NCBI GenBank assembly: GCA_021730905.1
Contig: JAKFYK010000009.1
Span: forward strand, 56,299 to 120,298
Source of the DNA: Betaproteobacteria bacterium
GTDB lineage: Bacteria; Pseudomonadota; Gammaproteobacteria; Burkholderiales; SG8-41
DNA: 64,000 nt
Direction: 5' to 3'
Positions 32,903 to 41,061 of this stretch are shown here, piece after piece; positions within the stretch are counted from its first letter, which is position 1; every line of letters starts with the position of its first letter. The notes under the pieces were generated by a model. The model was not told where the DNA came from. It searched no databases and saw only the letters and a program-made list of their open reading frames with translations. The position numbers and the translations under genes were made by a program.

Positions 32903-33883
32903 ATGAAACCCCTGTCGCGATCGCTGCAAACATTCCTGCTGTTGCCGTTGGGTGCAGTGGTTCTTTGCACCGCCACCGCGCTGGGACAACCTTATCCCGG
33001 CAAACCCATCCGCATCGTCACTGCGGAAGCAGGCGGCGGCAATGATTTTGCCGCGCGGGCCATTGTGCGCGGGATTGCAGACAGCCTGGGGCAGCAACTG
33101 ATCGTCGACAATCGCGGCGGCGCGGGCGGAATTATCGCCGCCGAAATCGTAGCCCGCGCGCCACCCGACGGCTATACGCTGCTGGTTTACGCCAGCAATA
33201 TCTGGATCATTCCGCTGCTGCGAAAAAATGTGCCCTACGACATGGCGCGGGATTTTTTGCCGATCACCTGGGCGGCGCGCTCGCCCAGCACGCTGGTGGT
33301 GCATCCTTCGCTGCCGGTCAAATCCGTCAGGGATCTCATCGTCATCGCCAAAGCAAGGCCGGGGCAGCTCAACTACGGTTCAGGTGGGTCGGGTGCTACC
33401 ACGCACGTTGCGGCCGAGTTGTTCAAGTCGATGGCGAACGTCAACATCGTGCGTGTTGCCTACCGTGGCAACGCACCCGCGATCAATGATTTGATTGCCG
33501 GACAAATACAGGTAATGTTCGCGACCGCCGGTACGGTAGCCCCTCATACCGGATCAGGCCGATTACGGGCATTGGCAGTGACCAGCGCGGAACCCACAGC
33601 GCTGGCCCCGGGCCTGCCTACCGTCGCCTCAGCGGGCCTGCCGGGATATGAATCGCTGTCGATCTATGGCGTATTCGCGCCCTCCAAAACATCTGCGGCT
33701 ATTGTCCAACTGCTGAATCGGGAAATGGTGCGGGTACTGCACAGGGCTGATGTGAAGGAACTGTTTTTCAACGCCGGCGTGGAAGCGGTTGGCAGTACGC
33801 CGGAAGCATTCGCGGCGGCGATAAGAGCAGACGTTGCGCGCATGAGCAAGGTCATCAACGATGCCGGCATCCGCGAAGACTGA
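32903..33883 (+). CDS. Bug/TctC-type periplasmic solute receptor, in frame with an SDR remnant
   Basis: 326 residues from the internal ATG at 32903, chosen because it begins a normal signal peptide (MKPLSRSLQTFLLLPLGAVV to TALG). The ribosome site before it is weak (AAAGAAA), while a good one lies before the SDR fragment. Mature region QPYPGKPIRIVTAEAGGGND, loop LIVDNRGGAGGIIAAEIVAR, RVAYRGNAPAINDLIAGQIQ, LAPGLPTVASAGLPGYESLS. The IPY-KG motif appears here as VAYRGN. Export may depend on which start is used. Confidence 0.9.
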   Translation: MKPLSRSLQTFLLLPLGAVVLCTATALGQPYPGKPIRIVTAEAGGGNDFAARAIVRGIADSLGQQLIVDNRGGAGGIIAAEIVARAPPDGYTLLVYASNIWIIPLLRKNVPYDMARDFLPITWAARSPSTLVVHPSLPVKSVRDLIVIAKARPGQLNYGSGGSGATTHVAAELFKSMANVNIVRVAYRGNAPAINDLIAGQIQVMFATAGTVAPHTGSGRLRALAVTSAEPTALAPGLPTVASAGLPGYESLSIYGVFAPSKTSAAIVQLLNREMVRVLHRADVKELFFNAGVEAVGSTPEAFAAAIRADVARMSKVINDAGIRED

Positions 33884-33903
33884 AAGCGGATGTCGTTGAT
33901 TCA

Positions 33904-33918
33904 CGCCGGATTCCGGCG
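33904..33918 (+). terminator. Possible terminator hairpin after the Bug gene
   Basis: CGCCGG-ATT-CCGGCG is a perfect six-pair stem with a three-base loop, 20 bp past the Bug stop, followed by CAAATTTATTT rather than a clean T run. Weak but plausible. Confidence 0.4.
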
Positions 33919-33939
33919 CAAATTTATTTCAGCGGTTGC

Positions 33940-34350
33940 CTACGGCGCGCTCACCGTGCGGATGTACCACGGGAACGAATCCCAGCTCACCACTTTTTCC
34001 GTGCCATCGAACAGCGCCGCGATTTTGGTTCCGGTTTCCGTCACCGGAATCGCAAGATAGGTCAGCCGCGCGGTGTGCCGCGCCGCCGCCTTGCCGTCGC
34101 CACCTATGGTCGCCATGCGATCGATGAAGATCATGCGCAGATTGCAGTCCTTGGCGGGACCCTGCGTAGCAATCACCATCTCCCACCCCGGCGGCAACAA
34201 CTTCGCCTGCGCCGCGTCGTTCACCCGAAAATCAAGTTGAAAGCGATGCTCCGCCGCCTGTTCGACTACGGTTGCGCAGACGCGAACGGCGCCAGTAGCA
34301 TCAGGATGGCGGCGGCGAGAGTACCGGTGAATGTGGTTTTTTTTGTTCAT
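33940..34350 (-). CDS. Hypothetical protein whose signal peptide is out of frame
   Basis: 136 residues from the ATG at 34350 after GGGAGAACACC. The body (EHRFQLDFRVNDAAQAKLLP then PGWEMVIATQGPAKDCNLRM, DGTEKVVSWDSFPWYIRTV) looks like a real protein of unknown family. The first 25 residues as read are basic nonsense. If one A is removed from the 8-A tract after ATGAAC, the frame instead reads MNKKTTFTGTLAAAILMLLA then PFASAQP, a clear signal peptide, before a TAG. Two compensating indels therefore separate signal and body. Either the gene is decaying or the sequence has homopolymer errors. Confidence 0.55.
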   Translation of the reverse strand: MNKKNHIHRYSRRRHPDATGAVRVCATVVEQAAEHRFQLDFRVNDAAQAKLLPPGWEMVIATQGPAKDCNLRMIFIDRMATIGGDGKAAARHTARLTYLAIPVTETGTKIAALFDGTEKVVSWDSFPWYIRTVSAP

Positions 34351-34495
34351 GGTGTTCTCCCTGTGGGAGCTTGCATGGTAACGTGCCTGACGCTGACCAC
34401 AATGGCATCCCTGAAGCGCCATAAGCAACGAGCGTTGCGCTGCATGCACAGCATTCGCAGTAACTATACTAATACTCTTGCGCCACAACGTGGCA

Positions 34496-34501
34496 TATAA
34501 T
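34496..34501 (+). promoter_or_regulatory. Candidate -10 box of the Bug gene at 34528
   Basis: TATAAT within GGCATATAATAATATGAG, 27 bp before the ATG. No good -35 lies at the right distance (TACTCT at about 17 bp is poor), so only the -10 is suggested. Confidence 0.4.
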
Positions 34502-34527
34502 AATATGAGTCTAGGAGGATATTACAA

Positions 34528-35499
34528 ATGAAATCAATAACTTGTGTTGTGTCTGTAATCGTCGTGCTGGGTGCACCGCTTGGCGCACTGGCGCAAAATT
34601 ATCCCGAACGGCCCGTGCGCATCGTCGTCACATTCCCACCCGGCGGATCGACAGACTTTACCGCACGCATACTGGCGCAGCATCTGCCCGCAGCGTTCGG
34701 CCAGACTGTCGTCGTCGACAACCGCGGCGGCGGCGGGGGCAATATCGGCTGCGATATCGTGGCCAAATCCGCGCCCGACGGTTATACGCTGCTGCTTACC
34801 ACTGAAGGCCCGGCGACCATCAATCCCAGCGTTTATACATCGCTGCCGTTCAACATGATGCGCGATCTGCCCGGGGTTACGCAGTTGATCAAATACGCCA
34901 ATGTCGTCGTGCTTCATCCGTCGGTACAAGTCTCCTCGATAAAAGAACTGATCGCGGCATCAAAGACCGGGACAAGCAAACCGCTGCGCTACGCGCACCC
35001 CGGCGTGGGCACCGGCAACCATCTGGCAGTGGAACTGTTCAAGATGAGCACCGGCACCGACATGATCAGTGTCCCCTACAAGGGCGGTGGTCCGGCGCTG
35101 CTGGCCGTCGTCGGTAACGAGACGCAGTTGTCGTTTGCCACGCCGCCGTCATCCATTCCGCATGTCAAGACCGGACGGCTCAAGGCCATTGCCGTGACCA
35201 GCGCCAAACGCTCGCCGGCACTGCCCACGCTGCCCACCGTCGCCGAAGCCGGCGTACCCGGATTCGCGGTGGAAGGCTGGGTCGCCATGTTCGCGCCGGC
35301 AGGCACACCGCAGCCCATCATCAACCGGCTTAATGCCGAATCGGTAAAAGTCATGCGCAGGCCGGATGTGAACGACGTGGTGCTGGCCGGCGGCTCGGAA
35401 ACCTCCGGAAATTCCACCGAGGAATTCCGCTCCATGGTCCGCAACGAAACCGCGATGTGGGCGAAAGTAGTTAAATCAACCGGCGTCAAGATCGAATAA
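34528..35499 (+). CDS. Bug/TctC-type periplasmic solute receptor
   Basis: 323 residues, ATG after TAGGAGGATATTACAA. Signal MKSITCVVSVIVVLGAPLGA ending LAQ; mature NYPERPVRIVVTFPPGGSTD. The loop VVVDNRGGGGGNIGCDIVAK carries five glycines and a Cys, and SVPYKGGGPALLAVVGNETQ and LPTLPTVAEAGVPGFAVEGW follow. It stands alone on the plus strand, convergent with the Bug gene that ends at 35600, 101 bp away, with no enzyme gene attached. Confidence 0.93.
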   Translation: MKSITCVVSVIVVLGAPLGALAQNYPERPVRIVVTFPPGGSTDFTARILAQHLPAAFGQTVVVDNRGGGGGNIGCDIVAKSAPDGYTLLLTTEGPATINPSVYTSLPFNMMRDLPGVTQLIKYANVVVLHPSVQVSSIKELIAASKTGTSKPLRYAHPGVGTGNHLAVELFKMSTGTDMISVPYKGGGPALLAVVGNETQLSFATPPSSIPHVKTGRLKAIAVTSAKRSPALPTLPTVAEAGVPGFAVEGWVAMFAPAGTPQPIINRLNAESVKVMRRPDVNDVVLAGGSETSGNSTEEFRSMVRNETAMWAKVVKSTGVKIE

Positions 35500-35599
35500 T
35501 CGCGGTAAAAGCAAAGTGAGCCTCGGCGCATTGCCTGTCTTTGCCGCCGGGGCAGCGCGCAGGTTGTAGCGCCGGACCGCCTGACTTGCACGCAGCGCG

Positions 35600-36604
35600 C
35601 TATTCAGGCGCTATCTTAGCCAGTTGCACGAGCTCACCCCAGCGCCTGAGGTCAGCCTGAAAATTTTTCTGAAACACGGCTGGCGGGTCGGCAACAGGTT
35701 GGTAGCCGCCTGACATCAGATACTCACGCACTTTGGGCAACTGAAGCGATTTTTGTATCGCGCCATAAATCTGGGAGACGATCTTGTCGGGGGTTTTCGC
35801 GGGTGCGAACCAGGCGTGCCAACCGGTGTCCTGCTGGAATCCGGTAAGGCCGGCTTCGGCGATGGTCGGCACATTCGGCAATGCGTCGAGGCGCTTCGCG
35901 CCGCTGTAACCCAATGGACGCAGCCGTTCGGATTTGACATGGGGCGCGGCTATTATCGGCGGCACGACCATCACCTGCACCTCCCCTCCGAGCAGCGCAA
36001 TCATGGCTGGCCCGGCGCCCTTGTAAGGCACGTGCAGCATCTGTATGCCGGCGCGCAAATTGAATGCCTCGGTGATCAAGTGCAAAACGTTGCCCACGCC
36101 CGGTGAACCGAAGACAAGTTTCTGGCTCTTGGCCAATGCAATCAATTCGGCGACCGAGCGTGCGGGTAACGACGGATGGACCGCAAGAAGCGCGCCCTGC
36201 CCCACGATCGGGTTGGTGATCGGCGTAAAGTCCCGGCTCGAATCAAACGGCAGTTTCTTGTGGGTGCTCGGGTTGATCGCGAATGCAACCGAGATATGCA
36301 TCAAGGTGTAACCATCGGGTGCGGCCTTCGCCACGATGTCGCTGCCGATGATGCCATTCGCCCCGCCGCGATTGTCGACAACCAGCGGCTGACCGAGAAA
36401 AGCCTCCATCTCTTTTGCCAGCGCTCTCGCATTCGCGTCCGTAGCGCCGCCGGGCGGGAACGGCATGATCAAACGAATGGGGCGCACGGGCCATGCGTTA
36501 GCCGAACTTGTCGAAGCAGTCTGCGCCCCGGCGTCGGTAGTCAGCGCGATAGTGCAGCATGCAAGCGCGGACGTTAAACGCCACAACCCGTTGCGGATGT
36601 CCAT
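35600..36604 (-). CDS. Bug/TctC-type periplasmic solute receptor
   Basis: 334 residues, ATG at 36604 after GGGGAGAGGCGACC. Signal to about CTIALTTDAGAQ, then an Ala/Ser-rich spacer and NAWPVRPIRLIMPFPPGGAT. The loop is LVVDNRGGANGIIGSDIVAK. HVPYKGAGPAMIALLGGEVQ and ALPNVPTIAEAGLTGFQQDT (with GWHAW) follow. Eighteen bp downstream of another Bug gene in the same direction, so two receptors are probably co-transcribed with no adjacent enzyme. Confidence 0.93.
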   Translation of the reverse strand: MDIRNGLWRLTSALACCTIALTTDAGAQTASTSSANAWPVRPIRLIMPFPPGGATDANARALAKEMEAFLGQPLVVDNRGGANGIIGSDIVAKAAPDGYTLMHISVAFAINPSTHKKLPFDSSRDFTPITNPIVGQGALLAVHPSLPARSVAELIALAKSQKLVFGSPGVGNVLHLITEAFNLRAGIQMLHVPYKGAGPAMIALLGGEVQVMVVPPIIAAPHVKSERLRPLGYSGAKRLDALPNVPTIAEAGLTGFQQDTGWHAWFAPAKTPDKIVSQIYGAIQKSLQLPKVREYLMSGGYQPVADPPAVFQKNFQADLRRWGELVQLAKIAPE

Positions 36605-36622
36605 GGTCGCCTCTCCCCTGAT

Positions 36623-37621
36623 CTAGTCAACGGCCCGTGGCATACGGGTATCGATAGCGACCTTGGTCCATTTGGCGATTTCGGCCGGGATGATTTTGCG
36701 CATCTCGTCCGGTGTTTTGAGGTCGATCACGGCGCCCATGGCGGTCAATTGTTTTTGCGTTTCGGGCATATTGAAGTAGCGGACAATTTCGTTATGCAGT
36801 TTCATTACGATAGGGCGCGGCGTGCCGGATGCGCTCGCGACGGCATACCAGTTCGACGCATCGTAGCCTTTGACACCCGCTTCATCGAGCGTCGGCAGAT
36901 CCGGCAGCAACTCGGCGCGTTTCAGCGTGCCAACGGCCAGGCCCTTGAGCTTGCCCGAACGCAGGTGCGGGATAGCGGGCACGCTCACCGCAAAATTCGC
37001 GTGGGCCTGCCCGCCCATCACGTCGATCATGGCGGGGAATCCGCCTTTGTAGAGCACGATATTGAAATCGTGCTTCGACAGGCTGGTGAACAGCGCCGAT
37101 GCGAAATGCATGAAACCGCCGGAACTCGACAGCACGAGCTCGCCGGGTTTGCTTTTCGCCATTGCCAGCAGATCCTTGACGGAGTTGACCGGCATCGACG
37201 GTCCGACGCTCAGAATAAGGAAGCTCGCACCGAGCTTGGCGACAAAATCCAGCGCCTTGGGCGTATCGTAGGGCAGTTTGCGCACTGCGGGATTCATCAC
37301 GTAAGCCGAGGACACCAGCAGCAGCGTGTAACCATCGGGCCGCGCTTTTACTGCGATGTCGGTGCCGATGATGCCATCCGCGCCGGTGCGATTGTCCACG
37401 ATCACGCTCTCGCCCAGCGTCTGACTCAGGTGCGTTGCAACCATGCGCGCCAGGATGTCGTTGGTGCCCCCCGGCGAAAAGGGAACGATCAGGCGTATCG
37501 GTTTGGTGGGATAGGCCTGTCCTGCGCCTGCCGAAGCGGCCTGCCCCAGCGCGGCAGCTGGCATCAGAACCGCGACGGATGCGATCAATGCACGCCATGC
37601 ACAAATCGGTCTCGAAAACAT
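36623..37621 (-). CDS. Bug/TctC-type periplasmic solute receptor
   Basis: 332 residues from the ATG at 37621 after TTGGAGGAGCC; the frame extends upstream but only this start gives a signal peptide (MFSRPICAWRALIASVAVLM to AALGQ). Mature QAYPTKPIRLIVPFSPGGTN, loop VIVDNRTGADGIIGTDIAVK. The later segment IVLYKGGFPAMIDVMGGQAH has Leu-Tyr-Lys instead of Pro-Tyr-Lys. LPDLPTLDEAGVKGYDASNW follows. Leads the two-receptor unit 37621 to 35600. Confidence 0.93.
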   Translation of the reverse strand: MFSRPICAWRALIASVAVLMPAAALGQAASAGAGQAYPTKPIRLIVPFSPGGTNDILARMVATHLSQTLGESVIVDNRTGADGIIGTDIAVKARPDGYTLLLVSSAYVMNPAVRKLPYDTPKALDFVAKLGASFLILSVGPSMPVNSVKDLLAMAKSKPGELVLSSSGGFMHFASALFTSLSKHDFNIVLYKGGFPAMIDVMGGQAHANFAVSVPAIPHLRSGKLKGLAVGTLKRAELLPDLPTLDEAGVKGYDASNWYAVASASGTPRPIVMKLHNEIVRYFNMPETQKQLTAMGAVIDLKTPDEMRKIIPAEIAKWTKVAIDTRMPRAVD

Positions 37622-37765
37622 GGGCTCCTCCAATGTTTGGGATGGGACGCGACGAACGATGGTTGCCGGTTCGAATTCTATTCCGCTAATTGAGAAGTTG
37701 CATTTAAATCGGTTTCCCGTCCGCACAAACCTTAAGGCAGGAAGGCCACCCGCCGCAAACGCTGA

Positions 37766-38161
37766 CTATTTGGGGCGGTTCATGGGGGTGACGGAGCGCT
37801 CGGCGTAGAACACCAGGCGATGATCGAATCCGTCTTTCTGTCCGTCGTAGCGGGATTTTCGCGGATCGTATTGCTCGCAAACCTTGCCCAGCATCCTGTC
37901 CTCTGCATACTCCTTGCTCTTGATCGCCGAGCCATCAGCCCTGACGAATGACGTGCTGAATACGTTCTTCCCGCTCATAAAATCCTTTCGCACCACGACG
38001 TCCACGCTTGCCGTGTCATCGGTCAGGTCAACATAGACCGCTCGCGGAAACCAGTCGGTCAACACATGCTGAAGTCCTTTGAGGCTGCTCGCGGAAAACT
38101 GATAACCGTCGGACACGCGGGAACGGATGAGCAGTTGCCTGTCGGGATTGTTTTCTGCCAT
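37766..38161 (-). CDS. Hypothetical protein
   Basis: 131 residues from the ATG at 38161 after CGAGAGGTCACC. MAENNPDRQLLIRSRVSDGY, then QFSASSLKGLQHVLTDWFPR, AVYVDLTDDTASVDVVVRKD and RLVFYAERSVTPMNRPK. Mixed alpha/beta, soluble, no signal peptide, no recognised family. It stands between a Bug gene and an SDR gene with over 100 bp on each side, so it may be monocistronic. Confidence 0.6.
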   Translation of the reverse strand: MAENNPDRQLLIRSRVSDGYQFSASSLKGLQHVLTDWFPRAVYVDLTDDTASVDVVVRKDFMSGKNVFSTSFVRADGSAIKSKEYAEDRMLGKVCEQYDPRKSRYDGQKDGFDHRLVFYAERSVTPMNRPK

Positions 38162-38290
38162 GGTGACCTCTCGAGCGAGAAGGGAATGTGTTGCGCCCTG
38201 CGCGTTGTGAATTCTCCTGCAGGACAGATTCTGCCACAAGCACACGTATATTATCGTGGCGCCGTTATTTTGCGAGCATGCGCAATCAAA

Positions 38291-39106
38291 TCACTCTTCT
38301 CCCGCATAAATCTTAAGATAAGAAGACCGCCCGCCATCCGCCGCGATGGTCGTTCCCGTCAGCATGCGCGATTCATCCGACGCCAGAAACACCACGATCG
38401 CGGCAATATCAATCGGGTTCCCCACCGAAAACGGATACAGTTTCTGCACGATCATGCGTTCCCTGACCGCGCCGGTCGGCTTTTCGGATTGCATCCATTC
38501 CTTGTTTTCATAACGCTTGATGGCGCGTTCGGTGCGTATGCTGCCAGGCCCGATCGCATTGGCGCGTATGCCGTATTGCACGTATTGCGCGGCGAGCGTC
38601 TTGGTGAACGACATGATGCCGCCTTTCGCCGCCGCGTACGCCGGCCGGTAGATGCCGGTCATGCCCACCATCGAGGAAAAATTGATGATGGAACCGCCGC
38701 CGGCTTTGATCAGGTGCGGTATGCCGTGCTTGCAGACCAGAAACGGATGCAGCAGATTGAGCGTGATGGTTTTGTGCCAGATGTCGAGGCTCATCTCGTG
38801 CACGGGAACATCTTCCAGCACGGAACCGCCGGCGCAGTTCACCAGCACATCCAGTTTTCCGAACTTCGCCACTGTCGCATCAATCGCCTGCTTGACCGCG
38901 GCATCCTGCGTGACGTCCGCCTGGATAAAAATCACGTCACCGCCAGCATCCTTGATGTCCTGCTCGGCGCGACGCCCCGCTTCTGCGTTGATATCGACGA
39001 TGGCAACGCCACGCGCGCCTTCTTTCACAAACTCAAGCGCGCTCACCTTGGCGATGCCTGCACCGCCGCCGGTTAGGAAGGCTACTTTTCCGTTGAGTCG
39101 AGGCAT
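38291..39106 (-). CDS. SDR family oxidoreductase
   Basis: 271 residues from the ATG at 39106; a TTG 15 bp upstream is less likely. Cofactor motif FLTGGGAGIAK (the last Gly of TGxxxGxG is Ala), VLVNCAGGSV, the catalytic Ser in NFSSMVGMTG and the Tyr157-x-x-x-Lys161 pair in YRPAYAAAKGG. VVFLASDESRMLTGTTIAAD then GG is the classical C-terminal block. NAD(P)-dependent alcohol/ketone oxidoreductase of unknown substrate. It follows a Bug gene across a 157-bp gap that holds one AT-rich element and one GC-rich palindromic repeat. Confidence 0.93.
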   Translation of the reverse strand: MPRLNGKVAFLTGGGAGIAKVSALEFVKEGARGVAIVDINAEAGRRAEQDIKDAGGDVIFIQADVTQDAAVKQAIDATVAKFGKLDVLVNCAGGSVLEDVPVHEMSLDIWHKTITLNLLHPFLVCKHGIPHLIKAGGGSIINFSSMVGMTGIYRPAYAAAKGGIMSFTKTLAAQYVQYGIRANAIGPGSIRTERAIKRYENKEWMQSEKPTGAVRERMIVQKLYPFSVGNPIDIAAIVVFLASDESRMLTGTTIAADGGRSSYLKIYAGEE

Positions 39107-39123
39107 ATTTGCTTTGTTCAAAA

Positions 39124-39146
39124 ATATGTTTTAAAACAAATACTTA
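39124..39146. repeat. AT-rich intergenic element, copy 5
   Basis: ATATGTTTTAAAACAAATAC followed by TTA; the reverse complement is TAAGTATTTGTTTTAAAACA followed by TAT. It lies 18 bp before the SDR ATG and contains the self-complementary GTTTTAAAAC. Confidence 0.6.
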
Positions 39147-39175
39147 TATTGATAACACAAGGATAGCGATCAGAA

Positions 39176-39228
39176 CGCAGTGCCATATGCGGAATCGTAT
39201 GGATTCCCGCCTGCGCGGGAATGACAGC
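39176..39228. repeat. Dispersed GC-rich palindromic repeat, copy B
   Basis: Inverted relative of the repeat at 26343-26391: CGCAGTGCCATATG, ATCGTATGGATTCCCGCC and TGCGCGGGAATGACAG. Identity extends well beyond the palindrome. Confidence 0.75.
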
Positions 39229-39263
39229 GTTGGTATTGCGCCGTCCGTAGTTCTACTAGTCCA

Positions 39264-40259
39264 TCATTTTATTTTGATGCCCGTCGCGGCTACCACCTTT
39301 GCCCATTTCTGCAGGTCGGTCGCCATCGCTGCACCGAATTCTTCCGGCGTGCCGGTGCGCGGATCAGCACCTTCGTTGGACAGTTGCTTGCGCGACTCAG
39401 GCGCCTGCAGATAATCGTTGATCGCCTTGTTCAGGCGCGCCACTACCGGCTGCGGAATGCCGGCAGGGCCGATCACGCCGTACCAGCCGCTCACTTCGTA
39501 ACCGGTAATGCCGGCTTCGTCGATGGTCGGCACATCGGGCAGCGCGCCCGCGCGCCGTTTGGTGGTCACGCCCAACGGCACTAGTTTGCCGGAGCGTATA
39601 TGCGCGACCGATGAAGGAATGGACGGAAACAAAAACTGGATATGGCCACCCATCAGATCCACCAGTGCCAGCGATTGCCCCTTGTATGGCACATGAACGT
39701 AATCCACTTTGGTCATCACCTTGAACAGTTCGCCCGACATATGGCTGGGTGAGCCGACGCTCGACGAACCGTAGCTCAGTTGCCCCGGACGCGCACGCGC
39801 GAGGGTGGCGAACTGTTTCACCGTGCGCGCCGGCAGCGAGGGGTGAACCACCAGTACGTTAGGCACATTGGCAACGATGGCGATCGGCGAAAAATCCCGC
39901 AGCGGATCGAACGGCAGCTTGGCATACACCGAGGCATTGATTACAAAGCCTTCGGGCACCATCTGGATGGTATAGCCGTCGCGCGGCGATTTCGCCGTGA
40001 TCTCGCCGCCGATGATGTGGTTTGCGCCCGGCCGATTTTCGACGATCACCTGCTGCTTGAAAGTTTCGCCGAGCCGCGCGCCGACCGCGCGCGCGAGTAT
40101 ATCCGTGGCGCCGCCGGGCGCGACACCGACGATCATGCGAATCGGTTTGGTCGGAAAATCCTGTTGGGCAGATGCCGTGCTTGCTGCACCGGTCATGGCA
40201 GCAAGGCAACCCGCCGCAACAACACGCCTCAACCGCCGATAATCAATTTTCATGTCCAT
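39264..40259 (-). CDS. Bug/TctC-type periplasmic solute receptor
   Basis: 331 residues; ATG at 40259 after GAGGAGGAGCATCC (a second ATG two codons later is possible). The signal has an RR (YRRLRRVVAAGCLAAMTGA) and ends near STASAQ. Mature QDFPTKPIRMIVGVAPGGAT, loop VIVENRPGANHIIGGEITAK with Glu-Asn and a His replacing Gly-Ile, so the pocket differs. HVPYKGQSLALVDLMGGHIQ and LPDVPTIDEAGITGYEVSGW follow. Lies between an alpha/beta hydrolase (53 bp upstream) and the SDR gene. Confidence 0.93.
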   Translation of the reverse strand: MDMKIDYRRLRRVVAAGCLAAMTGAASTASAQQDFPTKPIRMIVGVAPGGATDILARAVGARLGETFKQQVIVENRPGANHIIGGEITAKSPRDGYTIQMVPEGFVINASVYAKLPFDPLRDFSPIAIVANVPNVLVVHPSLPARTVKQFATLARARPGQLSYGSSSVGSPSHMSGELFKVMTKVDYVHVPYKGQSLALVDLMGGHIQFLFPSIPSSVAHIRSGKLVPLGVTTKRRAGALPDVPTIDEAGITGYEVSGWYGVIGPAGIPQPVVARLNKAINDYLQAPESRKQLSNEGADPRTGTPEEFGAAMATDLQKWAKVVAATGIKIK

Positions 40260-40312
40260 GGATGCTCCTCCTCGTTTCGTCGCTGGCGCGATCTATGAAA
40301 CACTCTACACCA

Positions 40313-41023
40313 TCACAGCGTGGCGATGAATTCCTCGATCAGCGGATTGGTCTTATCCGGAAACTCCGTGAGCGGGAAATGTCCGACGCCGGGCAGTTTT
40401 ACGTATTTGGAGCCCGGCACAGCATCGTGTATTTCTTTCTCATACTCGGGCGGATTGCCGTGATCATCGAGACCGCGCAACAGCAGGAGCTTCGGCTTGA
40501 GCGTCGCAATGCGATCGCGCACATCGAAGGCATCTATCGTCTTCAGGTCATAATATTGCGACATCGGGCCAACCTGCTTGTGACGTTCCATCAGCCGCTC
40601 GCGCAAGCCCGGATCAACGAACTTCATTGCGTGACGCTGAAACGCCAGCCATTCTTCGTAGTCCTGCGGGTTCTGCGCGGCGCGCAGCCGCATTTCGTAG
40701 GTATCCGGCGCGCGCACCTTGGGCCGCGCCGCGACCGTCATCACCACCAATCCCTTTATCTCATCCGGATAGTCAAGGCCGTATTGCAGCGCGATCGATG
40801 CGCCCAGCGTATAGCCGACCAGCACCAGGTCTTTTTTTATCCCCTGCGCCCACAGCCAGCCGCGCACCCATTCGGTGTAGCGCGCTACGTCGGTGCAATG
40901 GGTTCCCTCAAGGTGTCCCGGCAACGTGGGCGCAACACTCCCCGGAAAATGCTTGAGTTGATGCACAAAGGCATCGGCACAGGCACCCGCGCCCGGTCCG
41001 TGAATGAATACGAGTTGCGGCAT
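40313..41023 (-). CDS. Alpha/beta hydrolase with threonine at the nucleophile position
   Basis: 236 residues from the ATG at 41023 after AAAGGAACTTGCCT; a longer in-frame extension is not supported. LVFIHGPGAGACADAFVHQL is the oxyanion strand-turn. The elbow reads LVLVGYTLGASIALQYG, with Thr72 where Ser is normal (GxSxG). The presumed acid (RGLDDHGNPPEY) and His (LPGVGHFPLTEF) are kept. It may be a weak or altered hydrolase, or act non-hydrolytically. Follows an MFS transporter gene by 38 bp and precedes a Bug gene. Confidence 0.85.
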   Translation of the reverse strand: MPQLVFIHGPGAGACADAFVHQLKHFPGSVAPTLPGHLEGTHCTDVARYTEWVRGWLWAQGIKKDLVLVGYTLGASIALQYGLDYPDEIKGLVVMTVAARPKVRAPDTYEMRLRAAQNPQDYEEWLAFQRHAMKFVDPGLRERLMERHKQVGPMSQYYDLKTIDAFDVRDRIATLKPKLLLLRGLDDHGNPPEYEKEIHDAVPGSKYVKLPGVGHFPLTEFPDKTNPLIEEFIATL

Positions 41024-41061
41024 AGGCAAGTTCCTTTCAAAAAAAGCGGTACTGCATTCTC

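Noticed and set aside
36749..37693. A 314-codon plus-strand frame
   Set aside because: Shadow of the Bug gene at 36623-37621; no motif.
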